Positions 29,043 to 37,324 of a stretch of 64,000 nt of DNA are shown in pieces. The DNA lies in NCBI RefSeq assembly GCF_019654975.1, contig NZ_BPEW01000002.1:124001-188000 (forward strand), read 5' to 3'. The position numbers were made by a program, and so were the translations under genes. Below the pieces are notes generated by a model. The model saw only the letters and a list, made by a program, of their open reading frames with translations, was not told where the DNA came from and did no database searches. Within the stretch, counting starts at the first letter, position 1, and each line of letters begins with the position of its first letter. This DNA is from Shewanella sp. c952 (GTDB lineage: Bacteria; Pseudomonadota; Gammaproteobacteria; Enterobacterales; Shewanellaceae).

Positions 29043-29678
29043 CTACAGTTTTGTAACGATAACCTCGCCCACACCAACATCAACGGTGAGAGATGCCTCG
29101 CCAGTTTCGCTATTGTTCGAGTATGACTGCGCGACTAAGCTTCTCTCAACAGTGAGCTTTTTACCCTGCTCACTGATTGATACATCACCCACTCCAGAAT
29201 CAAGATCAATACTGCTATAGGTAACTTGATGTTCAACAATAGCACTGCCGACTCCCAATGAAATTTCAATATCATTGGTCATGCCGCTAACTTCAATTGC
29301 ACCAACACCAACCTCTAATGACAATGCCGCTTGCTTGGGTAAATACACCGTCCACTGCTGCTCGATATTATCTTGCTCATTTAAACTAAGCTTGAGTTTT
29401 TTGGTTGTTATCTTTGAGTCGATGGCAATGTCACTAAGATTGGTATCGCCCCAAAAGAACAGCCAATTGGTGTCTGAATCTTCAACGACTACTTCAATTT
29501 TTATCTCATTACTGTCAGTGGCAACAAACTTAGCTGAACCGATCCCCATATCAAGGCTTACCTGTTGGCCATCATATTGATAACTCTCGCTCAGGGTTCT
29601 GGTTGATGCAGCCATCGCTGCCGTTGATGTCATTGCCAATATAAGGAACAGTGCAGTGAATAAGCGGGAAGTCGTCAT
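29043..29678 (-). CDS. Secreted DUF4097-like beta-repeat protein
   Basis: The 211-residue product starts at ATG 29678 (AGGAC 6 nt upstream) with a signal peptide (MTTSRLFTALFLILAMTSTAAMAAS). The mature part is built of short repeated strands with Gly-Val-Gly turns: DMGIGSAKFVA, EVGVGAIEVSG, SLGVGSAIVEH, DSGVGDVSISE, DVGVGEVIVTK. This pattern is that of the putative-adhesin DUF4097/DUF2154 beta-helix-like families. It is likely periplasmic or surface exposed. It is monocistronic; no function can be assigned from its neighbours. Confidence 0.8.
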   Translation of the reverse strand: MTTSRLFTALFLILAMTSTAAMAASTRTLSESYQYDGQQVSLDMGIGSAKFVATDSNEIKIEVVVEDSDTNWLFFWGDTNLSDIAIDSKITTKKLKLSLNEQDNIEQQWTVYLPKQAALSLEVGVGAIEVSGMTNDIEISLGVGSAIVEHQVTYSSIDLDSGVGDVSISEQGKKLTVERSLVAQSYSNNSETGEASLTVDVGVGEVIVTKL

Positions 29679-29892
29679 GGTTAAGTCCTTTTGATTATCT
29701 TTCATTTATTAACAATTGAAATGCAATCGACAGGCCAACTTTTATATACTATAAATTCAAAGGCTTAAATGTTTTCATTAATGTTAAATAAATAAGGTTA
29801 TGTTATTCCACGCTAGTTAATAGTAATTCTAACCATCTCAGATTTGAATCTGCTACCCACAACGAATATGAAATAGAGAGCGACTAGGGCAA

Positions 29893-29917
29893 TAAAAAGG
29901 CCGCTAATAGCGACCTG
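29893..29917 (-). terminator. Rho-independent terminator of proBA
   Basis: The minus strand has AGGTCGCT, loop ATT, AGCGGCCT (8 bp with one G-U pair) followed by TTTTATT, about 64 bp after the proA stop. The rest of 29679-29980 is AT-rich with no gene seen. Confidence 0.8.
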
Positions 29918-29980
29918 TTATGGCGAGTAGCTTTAAAGCAAAGCTTCAATGCATTATTGAGCGAGTTGAATAGCTAATGA

Positions 29981-31249
29981 TTAGCCTCTTACGGTGTAAT
30001 CTCCCCAAGCCAACCACTTATAAGTTGTTAACGCTTCGAGTCCCATCGGGCCGCGAGCATGTAGCTTTTGAGTGCTGACCGCCACTTCTGCGCCTAAACC
30101 AAACTCGCCACCATCGGTAAAGCGGGTACTGGCATTCACGTAAACCGCAGCAGAATCGACCGCATTCATAAACTCGCTAGCAGTATGGATATTGTCAGTC
30201 AAAATAGACTCAGAGTGGCCACTTGAATATTGACGGATATGCGCGACTGCATCTTCTAGGCTATCCACCACCTTAATTCCGAGGGTTAACGACAACCACT
30301 CCGTAGAGTAACTCTCGTCGGTTGCTAACAAAACCTGCTGCTCTTTGTTATCCATAGCCGCTTGAGTTTGCTCACAGCCATAAAAGCTAACGCCTTTAGT
30401 TGCAAGGTGCTTACACAATGCTGGAATAAAGTGCTTAGCATTAGCTTGATGTACCAATACCGTATCTAATGCATTACACACTGTAGGCCGCTGCACCTTG
30501 GCATTTTCAATAACGGCTATCGCCTTTTCGAGATCGGCCTGTACATCAACAAACAGATGACAAATTCCGATGCCGCCCAAAATAACGGGAATAGTCGCTT
30601 GTTCAGCACATAAGCGCTGCAGATTCTGACCGCCTCGCGGTACGATCATATCTACATACCTATCAAGTTTAAGTAGCCCAGACACCAAGCTACGGTCTGG
30701 ATTATCGATTAGCTGTACGCAATCTTCCGGTAAGCCTTGCTCCGTCATTGCACTGCGGATCACTTTGCATAACGCTTTGTTTGAGGCCAAGGTCTCTTTA
30801 CCACCACGCAGAATAACCGCGTTGCCCGTCTTTAACGCGAGTACTGCAATATCAACAGTCACGTTCGGACGCGCTTCGTAAATAACACCAATAACACCGA
30901 GTGGTACACGGCGGCGAGATAAACGCAGGCCGTTATCAAGTACGCGGCTATCAATCTCACTGCCAACGGGATCGGTTAGGCCAATTACATTATCAATATC
31001 AGCGATCACACTCAGTAAACGCGGTTCATCGAGCAACAGACGATCGATCATCGCCTCAGATAAGCCATTGGCTTTTGCTTGCTCAACATCTTGTTGGTTG
31101 GCCGCAATAATGTCTGTTTTGGCATAGGTCAGTTTGCTAGCGATGCATCGCAGCAATGCCGTCTTTTGCTGGCCCGTTAGACTCGCTAGCGCGTAGCTTG
31201 CTTTCTTTGCTTGTTCACCTAACTTATTTAGAAATTCGCTATTACTCAT
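29981..31249 (-). CDS. proA: Gamma-glutamyl phosphate reductase
   Basis: ProA reduces gamma-glutamyl phosphate to glutamate semialdehyde, the second step of proline synthesis. The 422-residue protein has the aldehyde-dehydrogenase fold with [38 protein letters not shown], the catalytic Cys in [16 protein letters not shown], and [32 protein letters not shown]. Its start overlaps the proB stop by 4 bp (ATGA), so translation is coupled. A terminator follows. Confidence 0.97.
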   Translation of the reverse strand: MSNSEFLNKLGEQAKKASYALASLTGQQKTALLRCIASKLTYAKTDIIAANQQDVEQAKANGLSEAMIDRLLLDEPRLLSVIADIDNVIGLTDPVGSEIDSRVLDNGLRLSRRRVPLGVIGVIYEARPNVTVDIAVLALKTGNAVILRGGKETLASNKALCKVIRSAMTEQGLPEDCVQLIDNPDRSLVSGLLKLDRYVDMIVPRGGQNLQRLCAEQATIPVILGGIGICHLFVDVQADLEKAIAVIENAKVQRPTVCNALDTVLVHQANAKHFIPALCKHLATKGVSFYGCEQTQAAMDNKEQQVLLATDESYSTEWLSLTLGIKVVDSLEDAVAHIRQYSSGHSESILTDNIHTASEFMNAVDSAAVYVNASTRFTDGGEFGLGAEVAVSTQKLHARGPMGLEALTTYKWLAWGDYTVRG

Positions 31250-32364
31250 AACACCACCATATCGTTGCGATGAACCACTGCGTCACCGTAATCATAACCG
31301 AGCACCAACTCGATGCTATCTGAATGTTTGCCCGCTATTAGGCCTAAATCTTTCGAGCTATAACGGCTCATGCCTTTGGCGCAGACTCTACCAGCACTAT
31401 CTATTAACTCAACGGTATCACCGCGTTGGAACAAACCGTTTATCTCGGTAATGCCTTTCGATAGCAGGCTTTTGCCTTTATCCGTCACCGCGGCAACTGC
31501 GCCAGGATCGAGCTTAATTTGGCCTCGAGTTGCAGGGCCTGCCAAAATCCATTGCTTGCGGCTTTCTAACGGATTTTCTAACGCAGTGAAATGAGTACCC
31601 ACCGGTGTTGAACAGACCACTTTTTGAATCACATCTTTATGATGTCCAGAAGCAATCACCACCTCAACACCTGCACGGCGAGCGATATCAGCCGCCTCAA
31701 GCTTGGTTGCCATGCCGCCTGTACCTAAGCCTGAAACCGCGCCGCCCGCCAACATACGTAGGCTATCGTCAATATTAACCACTTCAGTGATCAGCTTTGC
31801 ATTAGGATCACTTCGAGGATCGGCATCAAACAAACCTTTTTGATCCGTCAGTAGGATAAGCATATCCGCATCACAAAGTAGCGCCGCACGTGCAGATAAG
31901 TTGTCGTTGTCACCCACTTTAATTTCCGTGGTCGCGACAGCGTCATTTTCATTAATAATTGGGATAATGCCATTCGCCAGCAGCGCGTTTAAAGAGTCTC
32001 TGGCATTGAGATAGCGCTCTCTGTCGTGCAGGTCGGCGCGAGTTAGCAATAGCTGACCAACATGTAAACCGTAGATACTAAAGAGTTGCGACCAAGCTAA
32101 GATAAGCTGACTTTGACCAACCGCTGCTAATAATTGCTTACTTGCCATGGTATCGGGGAGTTCGGGGTAGCCTAAATGCTCTTTACCAGCAGCGATAGCA
32201 CCTGAAGTGCAAAGCACGACTTCAACACCCGCTTTCATCAAACTTGCCATTTGGCGAGCAAGTTCAACTAAATGTGCTTTATCCAATTTACGGCTGCCAG
32301 AAGTCAGCACGCTCGTTCCCAGTTTTACCACCACGCGGCGGTAAGCAATCTCACTTAAGTTCAT
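31246..32364 (-). CDS. proB: Glutamate 5-kinase
   Basis: ProB phosphorylates glutamate at the gamma position, the regulated first step of proline synthesis. The 372-residue product has the amino-acid-kinase domain ([64 protein letters not shown]) and the C-terminal PUA domain from about 280 on ([20 protein letters not shown]). It is the first gene of proBA. The 233-bp upstream region contains a degenerate repeat (32400-32470) but no promoter I can fix. Confidence 0.97.
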   Translation of the reverse strand: MNLSEIAYRRVVVKLGTSVLTSGSRKLDKAHLVELARQMASLMKAGVEVVLCTSGAIAAGKEHLGYPELPDTMASKQLLAAVGQSQLILAWSQLFSIYGLHVGQLLLTRADLHDRERYLNARDSLNALLANGIIPIINENDAVATTEIKVGDNDNLSARAALLCDADMLILLTDQKGLFDADPRSDPNAKLITEVVNIDDSLRMLAGGAVSGLGTGGMATKLEAADIARRAGVEVVIASGHHKDVIQKVVCSTPVGTHFTALENPLESRKQWILAGPATRGQIKLDPGAVAAVTDKGKSLLSKGITEINGLFQRGDTVELIDSAGRVCAKGMSRYSSKDLGLIAGKHSDSIELVLGYDYGDAVVHRNDMVVL

Positions 32365-32534
32365 TATTATCTAGCTAAAATACATTGAATAAACCTTATA
32401 CCCAATCTAGGTTTGAATTGGTAGTGAGTACCCACAAAGAGCAGAAATAAATTAGATGAATTGGATATATCTCATATTATTGCCGCTTTATAGTAAGATC
32501 TGCAGCCCATTAACTTCGCTAGCTTACAAAAGGC

Positions 32535-32560
32535 AAAATAAAAGCCACCCGAGGTGGCTT
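32535..32560 (-). terminator. Rho-independent terminator of the purine permease gene
   Basis: The minus strand has AAGCCACC, loop TCG, GGTGGCTTTTATTTTG, about 38 bp after the permease stop. Confidence 0.88.
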
Positions 32561-32597
32561 CTGTAACTATCAACAATATTCAGCTGCTAACAAGCAT

Positions 32598-33887
32598 TTA
32601 GCCATAGATGAATTTTGCCACAAACAGAGCGGCTAAAATTACCACACCAAGGCTTAAATCTTTATAACGACCGCTCATCAGTTTTATCACCGCGTAAGAG
32701 ATAAAGCCCATCGCAATACCTGTCGCGATAGAGAAAGTCAGTGGCATTAAAATACAAACCACCACCACTGGCGCGGCTTCAGTGATATCTTCCCACTCAA
32801 CATGCACAAGGCCTGACATCATCAAAATGGCCACATAAAACAGTGTGCCGGCGGTTGCATACGCTGGCACCATACCAGCAAGTGGCGAGATAAACAGTGA
32901 ACCTAAAAACAGCAGCCCCACCACAACCGCGGTTAGACCTGTTCGACCACCAGCACTCACACCAGCAGTACTTTCAATATAACTGGTGGTGGTTGAAGTT
33001 CCGAGCATAGCACCAGCAATCGTGGCGGTACTATCAGCAGTCAGCGCACGGTTTAAACGTGGCAACTTACCTTTATCATCTAAAAAACCACCGCGCTGTG
33101 CAACAGCAACTAAAGTGCCAGAAGTATCAAACAGATCCACAAACAGGAATGCAAAAACAACCGACAGCATACTCACTTCAAGTACACTCGACAGATCCAT
33201 CTTCATAAAGGTCGGCATAATTGAAGGCGGCGTTGCCACAATGCCTTGGTACTGTACATCACCAAACAGTAGCCCGAGGCCAGTAACTGCCAATATGCTG
33301 ATAATCACCGCCGACTTCATGCCTCTGTGTACCATGGCAATAATCAAGAAGAAGCCAAGAACCGCCATCACAGCAGGAAACGCAGTCACATCGCCCATAG
33401 TCACTAGAGTAGCAGGGCTTGCGACGACTATGCCGGCACTCTTAAGGCCAATCAGCGCCAAAAATAGACCAATACCAGCGGCAATGCCTAAGCGCAGCGA
33501 CATAGGAATACTATTAACAATCCACTCGCGAATACGCACTAACGACAACACTAAGAAACAGATCCCCGAAAGGAACACCGCACCTAATGCTGTTTCCCAT
33601 GTGTAGCCCATTTCACCCACAACCGTGTAAGTGAAAAACGCGTTCAAACCCATACCGGGAGCTAGCGCGATAGGATAGTTAGCGACAATCCCCATTATCA
33701 AGCAACCAATTGCCGCCGCTAAACAGGTAGCCACAAACACAGCGCCATGATCCATGCCCGCATCCGCGAGCATCATAGGGTTAACAAAAATAATATAAGC
33801 CATGGTTAAAAAAGTGGTTAAGCCCGCAACAACCTCTTGTTTTAACGATGTTTGGTTCTCTTTTAATTTGAATAGTTTTTCTAGCAT
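32598..33887 (-). CDS. NCS2-family (AzgA-like) purine permease
   Basis: The 429-residue membrane protein has about 12-14 helices and the AzgA/GhxP hallmarks: LKQEVVAGLTTFLTMAYIIFVNP, ALAPGMGLNAFFTY, VFAFLFVDLFDTSGTLVAV and the TSTTTSYIESTAGVSAGGRTGLTAV signature. The group imports adenine, hypoxanthine or guanine with protons; the exact base is not decidable. It is monocistronic. The ribosome binding site AAGGAA lies inside a short hairpin (33888-33900) that touches the start codon. I looked for a purine riboswitch and did not find its conserved core. Confidence 0.88.
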   Translation of the reverse strand: MLEKLFKLKENQTSLKQEVVAGLTTFLTMAYIIFVNPMMLADAGMDHGAVFVATCLAAAIGCLIMGIVANYPIALAPGMGLNAFFTYTVVGEMGYTWETALGAVFLSGICFLVLSLVRIREWIVNSIPMSLRLGIAAGIGLFLALIGLKSAGIVVASPATLVTMGDVTAFPAVMAVLGFFLIIAMVHRGMKSAVIISILAVTGLGLLFGDVQYQGIVATPPSIMPTFMKMDLSSVLEVSMLSVVFAFLFVDLFDTSGTLVAVAQRGGFLDDKGKLPRLNRALTADSTATIAGAMLGTSTTTSYIESTAGVSAGGRTGLTAVVVGLLFLGSLFISPLAGMVPAYATAGTLFYVAILMMSGLVHVEWEDITEAAPVVVVCILMPLTFSIATGIAMGFISYAVIKLMSGRYKDLSLGVVILAALFVAKFIYG

Positions 33888-33900
33888 GGAACAAGGTTCC
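33888..33900 (-). promoter_or_regulatory. Hairpin overlapping the permease ribosome binding site
   Basis: GGAAC-CTT-GTTCC abuts the ATG on the minus strand, and AAGGAA (the only Shine-Dalgarno candidate, about 10 nt from the ATG) is partly within its 5' arm. If formed, it would limit translation. Confidence 0.4.
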
Positions 33901-33902
33901 TT

Positions 33903-34430
33903 GATTTTTATTATGTAGGGTTAATACAGTTTCTACTGTCATATAAATGTTTACGAACTGTTAAGGACGCACATTTTTAGGCGATTATACGGGCAGATAT
34001 CAGTTGATGCTAGCGATTTACTTTAGCTTAGAACAGACTAATTTAAATAGTTTTTTTGATGGAAGGACAAACAAAGCCAAGCAGGCTAAAAGCAAATATG
34101 TAGATAGCTCTGCTATCAATTGAAAGCAGAGCTTGCTCTAGAACGGAGTGTAAAATTTACTCAGCGAAGCTCATTTTTTGGATTGAAACGAGTTAACGCT
34201 AAGAGTTTAAAAGTTACGAAAGTATATGGCAATGGGATGCGACGCAACTGCATTGAGCTTCGCAAGTCGCCGTAATTATCCCTATAGGCTCTACTCAATC
34301 ATCCATGATTTAGAAGCTTGCACAGTCCAATTCAGATGAATACCTAGCCAGCCCATTTTAGTCGTTAACTCGTCTTTGGACAGAAGTTTGTTTGTGCTTG
34401 AAGCACTTCGACATCCACAACCAAACCAAT
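33903..34430. other. Gene-poor stretch upstream of the purine permease gene
   Basis: No convincing gene is present. It contains a 9-bp-arm inverted repeat AGCTCTGCT...AGCAGAGCT (34106-34133) without a T tract, and the words TTAACGCTAA and TTGAAACGAGTTAACG that recur in related form at 34905. This is probably decayed accessory DNA marking the left edge of the 34-39 kb accessory zone. Confidence 0.45.
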
Positions 34431-34437
34431 TAAACTT

Positions 34438-34535
34438 CGTTTGATCTAAGGTCGTGGCGCTTCGCCCAGTCTTGCAACAAAGAGTCGAGCCAAGGAGCAA
34501 AGCGCTTGCGCCCCTTAACCATACCTCAGCGCCCC
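34438..34535 (-). repeat. Dispersed repeat, left copy (inverted relative to 37128-37205)
   Basis: Read on the minus strand this copy contains GGGGCGCTGAGG, GGGGCGCAAGCGCTTTGC, CCTTGGCTC and TGGGCGAAGCGCCACGAC. The same string of words, with scattered substitutions, is found on the plus strand at 37128-37205. The two copies flank the cassette-like genes in opposite orientation. Confidence 0.65.
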
Positions 34536-34558
34536 AGACGAAGTTGTCTCCCTCTCAC

Positions 34559-34861
34559 TTATTCGAAATAGCCTAACGCTTCCGATGGGACATCTGCTGC
34601 AAACGGATTTACGAATGCCGCGGTGGCATGGTCAATGATATTCCCGACATCATATAGACATTTCCCATATCCATATAGGGCAGATGCCAATACGCGGCCT
34701 GTCCCCCGAAAGCTATGCCCACATCTGATAGGCTGGATGCCTTGAAATGCATGGATGCACGAGAAAGACCATGTGGGCATTACGACTACTTCTTCAACGT
34801 ACTTCGGCAACTTCGATGGGGAGTAGGTGTATTTGGTGAGTCTGTAATGGCTGTTAGTCAC
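34559..34861 (-). CDS. Unrecognised 100-residue open reading frame
   Basis: The reading starts at GTG (34861) and encodes 100 residues with balanced composition (YRLTKYTYSPSKLPKYVEEV, SFRGTGRVLASALYGYGK, DHATAAFVNPFAADVPSEAL). There is no signal peptide, membrane segment or family motif I recognise, and no good ribosome binding site. It lies next to the left dispersed-repeat copy in a decayed region. It may be a real small protein, a fragment of a larger one, or chance. Confidence 0.3.
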   Translation of the reverse strand: MTNSHYRLTKYTYSPSKLPKYVEEVVVMPTWSFSCIHAFQGIQPIRCGHSFRGTGRVLASALYGYGKCLYDVGNIIDHATAAFVNPFAADVPSEALGYFE

Positions 34862-34943
34862 TAGATATCTGCCCAGCGGGCAAGCCCATTATTGGACAGA
34901 AATCAATTAACGCTAAAGCTCTTGGAGTGATGAATTCTATAGG

Positions 34944-34982
34944 TTAAAACTGTTTCTTTCTTGGTTTGATATATCTAGGCAT
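34944..34982 (-). pseudogene. Remnant of the 5' end of an IS transposase gene
   Basis: A strong GAGGAGG lies 5 nt before an ATG (34982) that reads MPRYIKPRKKQF and then stops. The first ten residues resemble, from memory, the N-terminus of IS3-type OrfA proteins in Shewanella. Just upstream, CCCCTGTTTAGGGG (35012-35025) could be part of the element's end. Nothing of the rest of the transposase is present, so this is a truncated relic. Confidence 0.4.
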
Positions 34983-35029
34983 CTTAGCCTCCTCATTGCA
35001 ATAGGAGGTCCCCCTAAACAGGGGAAGAG

Positions 35030-35057
35030 TTGTGTCCCGCTGACTTGGTTTGTTATA
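35030..35057 (-). repeat. Partial attC-like end after the DUF6624 gene
   Basis: Directly after the gene stop the minus strand reads CATATAACAAACCAAG followed by TCAGCGGGACA, the form in which many integron attC sites of Vibrio and Shewanella begin. The second half is missing; the sequence instead runs into the IS remnant at 35025-34944. Confidence 0.4.
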
Positions 35058-35062
35058 TGGTT

Positions 35063-35659
35063 TTAATTCAGCTCTATTTCGGGATGATCTTTGATACCAT
35101 ACATCTCTTCCATAAGTTTTTTATAAAACTCCAGTGGCGGCATGTTCATTTCAGCTCTTCTTTTATCAACAGTTTCAATATCTGAAATGGGTTCGAAAGT
35201 TATCTCACCATTGTTAATATTTGCTTGTGTACCATACCGTTGCTTTTGACCCTTATGGATAAGTACACGATCAGTTAATAGCGCAACTTCCTGACCTGAT
35301 ATACCTTCGTTTTTTAGATAGGAATTTTTTAAAACGGGTAGCATCCTTTCTTGGAAGGATTGATCTGGGGAATGTTGAATTATCAAAAATGCGGCTCCGA
35401 TACCTTCCTTACCCACCTCTGATTCCTTAAACCAATGTCGTTTGCTTAAAATTACTTTAAGCTTTTCAGTATTTTCGTGATCTATAGCTGATATTTTCGC
35501 ATGAAGTTCTTTCGAAGTTTTATCCCAACCAGCTTTTCCCAACTGTTTTCGAACTGATTGATCCTGTTTTTCCATATCTATAAGTTGAGTCTGTAGTGCT
35601 TGATTTATCTCCGCAGAGGAGAAAAAAGGGAGAAAAAAGAGTAAAAAAAGTAAACGCAT
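35063..35659 (-). CDS. Secreted DUF6624-like protein
   Basis: With ATG at 35659 (AAGGAA 7 nt upstream) the product has 198 residues and a signal sequence (MRLLFLLFFLPFFSSAE). The mature part contains LLTDRVLIHKGQKQRYGTQ and RRAEMNMPPLEFYKKLMEE, which I associate with DUF6624, a family of unknown function; a DEHQ-type alpha-helical repeat core precedes them. The ATG lies 22 bp from an attC-like palindrome and the gene end abuts a second partial one, the layout of an integron gene cassette. The family call is from memory. Confidence 0.68.
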   Translation of the reverse strand: MRLLFLLFFLPFFSSAEINQALQTQLIDMEKQDQSVRKQLGKAGWDKTSKELHAKISAIDHENTEKLKVILSKRHWFKESEVGKEGIGAAFLIIQHSPDQSFQERMLPVLKNSYLKNEGISGQEVALLTDRVLIHKGQKQRYGTQANINNGEITFEPISDIETVDKRRAEMNMPPLEFYKKLMEEMYGIKDHPEIELN

Positions 35660-35680
35660 TTTCAAATTCCTTTTGAGTAT

Positions 35681-35782
35681 ATAACGCCCCAATTTACGGA
35701 CTGAGAGGGATGACGGCTTGTTTGCGTGTCTTTGCAAACAAGGTGACAGCCCACGGAGTTCCACAAGATTGCCTTGTTAACA
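35681..35782 (-). repeat. attC-like imperfect palindrome
   Basis: This block of about 102 bp is bounded by GTTAAC and GTTAT-type ends (GGGGCGTTATATAC on the minus strand). It has a perfect inner stem CTTGTTTGC/GCAAACAAG around a short loop and outer arms that pair imperfectly, with TAAC at both tips. Size, end sequences and the asymmetric palindrome match integron attC sites. It lies between the YciI-like gene and the DUF6624 gene, just before the latter's ribosome binding site. No integrase gene is in the window. Confidence 0.6.
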
Positions 35783-35857
35783 GGCAAAATATAGTTGGCT
35801 ATAATAAGCGACTAAGCAGCAAAACCCTACTGTATATTGTCCTTTTTTAACAGCTTG

Positions 35858-36145
35858 TTAGGCTATAATACACTCATAATCTTTAGAAGCCATTACAGGA
35901 ATAAATTCCGTAATTGAGTAGGTTACCGCTCCACTCTTAACGAATGGGTCTGAGTTTAAAACTTGTTTAAGCTCATACTCACTCGCATGTTGTGAAATTA
36001 GTATTCCCCCTGTTCGAGGTACTTTTCTTCCTCCAAACATCAACTTGTTTGATTTATATTCTTGTTCAAGATAACTCTTATGCTTATCAGTTAGTTCTGG
36101 TGTGATTTTTGTCATGTCAATAAAACTCATATCTACTAGATACAT
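35858..36145 (-). CDS. YciI-like (YCII domain) protein
   Basis: The 95-residue product fits the YCII family, small dimeric alpha+beta barrel proteins: MYLVDMSFIDMTKITPELTDKHKSYLEQEYKSN, then GGILISQHASEYELKQVLNSDPFVKSGAVTYSITEF. The DPF segment with the preceding His/Ser region is the usual putative active site. Enzymatic function is unknown for most members. It is divergent from the HxlR regulator, a common pairing in which the regulator controls the neighbour. The stop reads into TAGCCTAACAAGC, again cassette-like. Confidence 0.75.
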   Translation of the reverse strand: MYLVDMSFIDMTKITPELTDKHKSYLEQEYKSNKLMFGGRKVPRTGGILISQHASEYELKQVLNSDPFVKSGAVTYSITEFIPVMASKDYECIIA

Positions 36146-36179
36146 ATAACTCTCGCTTTTTAAATGGATTAATATAAAA

Positions 36180-36200
36180 TCGCTACTTATTTCGTAGCGA
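36180..36200. promoter_or_regulatory. Probable HxlR operator in the divergent promoter region
   Basis: TCGCTAC, a 7-nt spacer and GTAGCGA form a perfect 7-bp-arm dyad between the YciI-like gene and the HxlR gene. A further half-site CGCTAC occurs at 36208-36213. Winged-helix HxlR dimers bind such dyads in divergent promoters; binding here is inferred. Confidence 0.5.
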
Positions 36201-36234
36201 ACTATACCGCTACTCTTTTAGAAGCGCAATATTT

Positions 36235-36564
36235 ATGACAACGCCATTACCTAGAAAATTAGTCAGAGGATCAAGCTCGGGTGTAGCTATCATGGCTGTT
36301 TTTGATCTGTTAGGTCGAAAATGGAATATGAGAATTATGTGGGAACTTAACTCCGCACCTCTAAGCTTTAGAGGGTTACAAGAGCGATGTGACGGTATGT
36401 CACCATCTGTTTTAAATACTAGAATTAAGCAATTGACTGAAGCTGAATTGATTTTTACGACATCAGAAGGCTATAAACTAACAGAATTAGGAGCGTCCTT
36501 AATGGATACTCTTAACCCGTTAAGATATTGGGCTGCGGAGTGGGAAGAGAAGATTGCAAAGTAG
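36235..36564 (+). CDS. HxlR-family transcriptional regulator
   Basis: The 109-residue winged-helix protein has the HxlR pattern: IMAVFDLLGRKWNMRIMWELNSAPLSFRGLQERCDGMSPSVLNTRIKQLTEAELI, then the wing TTSEGYKLTELGASLMDTLNPLRYWAAEW. Members often sense electrophiles or quinones via an N-terminal Cys; no Cys is present at that place here, and the single Cys (in ERCDG) is in the recognition area. It is transcribed divergently from the YciI-like gene over a dyad (36180-36200). Confidence 0.85.
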   Translation: MTTPLPRKLVRGSSSGVAIMAVFDLLGRKWNMRIMWELNSAPLSFRGLQERCDGMSPSVLNTRIKQLTEAELIFTTSEGYKLTELGASLMDTLNPLRYWAAEWEEKIAK

Positions 36565-37127
36565 TCTAACAGCTTATTCATTAGTCGCTCGATAACGTTC
36601 TTAGCAATCATTTGATTTTTCAACAAATTATTACTGCTAAGGCATTGCTATAAATAGATAAATTTTAATTTTAATTTTAATTTTAATTTTAATTTTAATT
36701 TTAATTTTAAACTATAGAAATCACCTTGTAGCCAGCGGAGAAAGAGAGTCTAGGGTGTTCAATGGGTTCGTGTATCACTTTTTTACATTTATCATAAGAT
36801 TGATTTTAATAAGCTTTGTTAAGTATTGAATGTTAAAGAATTATCGATACCTAGCAACAGGTATTTTGGCATCTTTGTTCGCGCTATCCTTGGCCGTTCT
36901 GAAGGTTTTACTTGAGCTCCTGGATGGAATAAATGCCTAACTCTGTATGCTACAGGGATGGATATGCATCCAAAGGCCTCACAGCATCTTCATTGGATTA
37001 TTAAAGCGTAAATACTTAGCGCTTGTGTTTTAGCTTTAGCGGTTTTCCCGTAAATGTCTGAGCCTAAAAACATTTCAATGAACTCGCAGCATCAAACCTT
37101 CCACGTTAGAAATTTTTCAGTTTAAAT
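36565..37127. other. Gene-free AT-rich stretch with microsatellite
   Basis: No gene is supported here. It contains the (AATTTT)8 tract and short words (AGGGATGGATATGCATCC, CTCCTGGATGGAATAAATGC) that look like fragments of dispersed intergenic repeats. Confidence 0.5.
36661..36710. repeat. Hexamer microsatellite (AATTTT)8
   Basis: Eight perfect copies of AATTTT plus AA (50 bp), in an intergenic stretch downstream of the HxlR gene. Perfect copies suggest recent expansion or slippage. Confidence 0.97.
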
Positions 37128-37205
37128 TTCGCCGGGGCGCTGAGGGATTGTCTAGGGACGCAAGCGCTTTGCCCCTTGGCTCTAGTGTGGGCGAAGTGCC
37201 ACGAC
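37128..37205 (+). repeat. Dispersed repeat, right copy
   Basis: The plus strand has CGCCGGGGCGCTGAGGGATT, GGGACGCAAGCGCTTTGCC, CCTTGGCTC and GTGGGCGAAGTGCCACGAC. This is the partner of the inverted copy at 34438-34535. It is followed by CGGCCGCAAGGCCGCG, a small palindrome. Confidence 0.65.
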
Positions 37206-37260
37206 GTTATCGGCCGCAAGGCCGCGACACCTTGGAACCATATTGAAATACCAATAATTT

Positions 37261-37302
37261 GATGTAGATGTAGATGTAGATGTAGATGTAGATGTAGATG
37301 TA
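37261..37302. repeat. Hexamer microsatellite (GATGTA)7
   Basis: Seven perfect copies of GATGTA, 59 bp after the right dispersed repeat and just before the terminator-module array. Confidence 0.97.
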
Positions 37303-37324
37303 GAAAATTTACCTTTTGCCAAAT

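Noticed and set aside
32396..32470. Palindromic element upstream of proB resembling 29826-29885
   Set aside because: Only short words are shared (GGTTTGAATTGGTA-like, TACCCACAA); too degenerate to define a repeat from two copies.
33888..34000. Purine riboswitch upstream of the NCS2 permease
   Set aside because: The minus-strand leader has a small ACAGT-AGAA-ACTGT hairpin but lacks the conserved purine-aptamer core and three-way junction.
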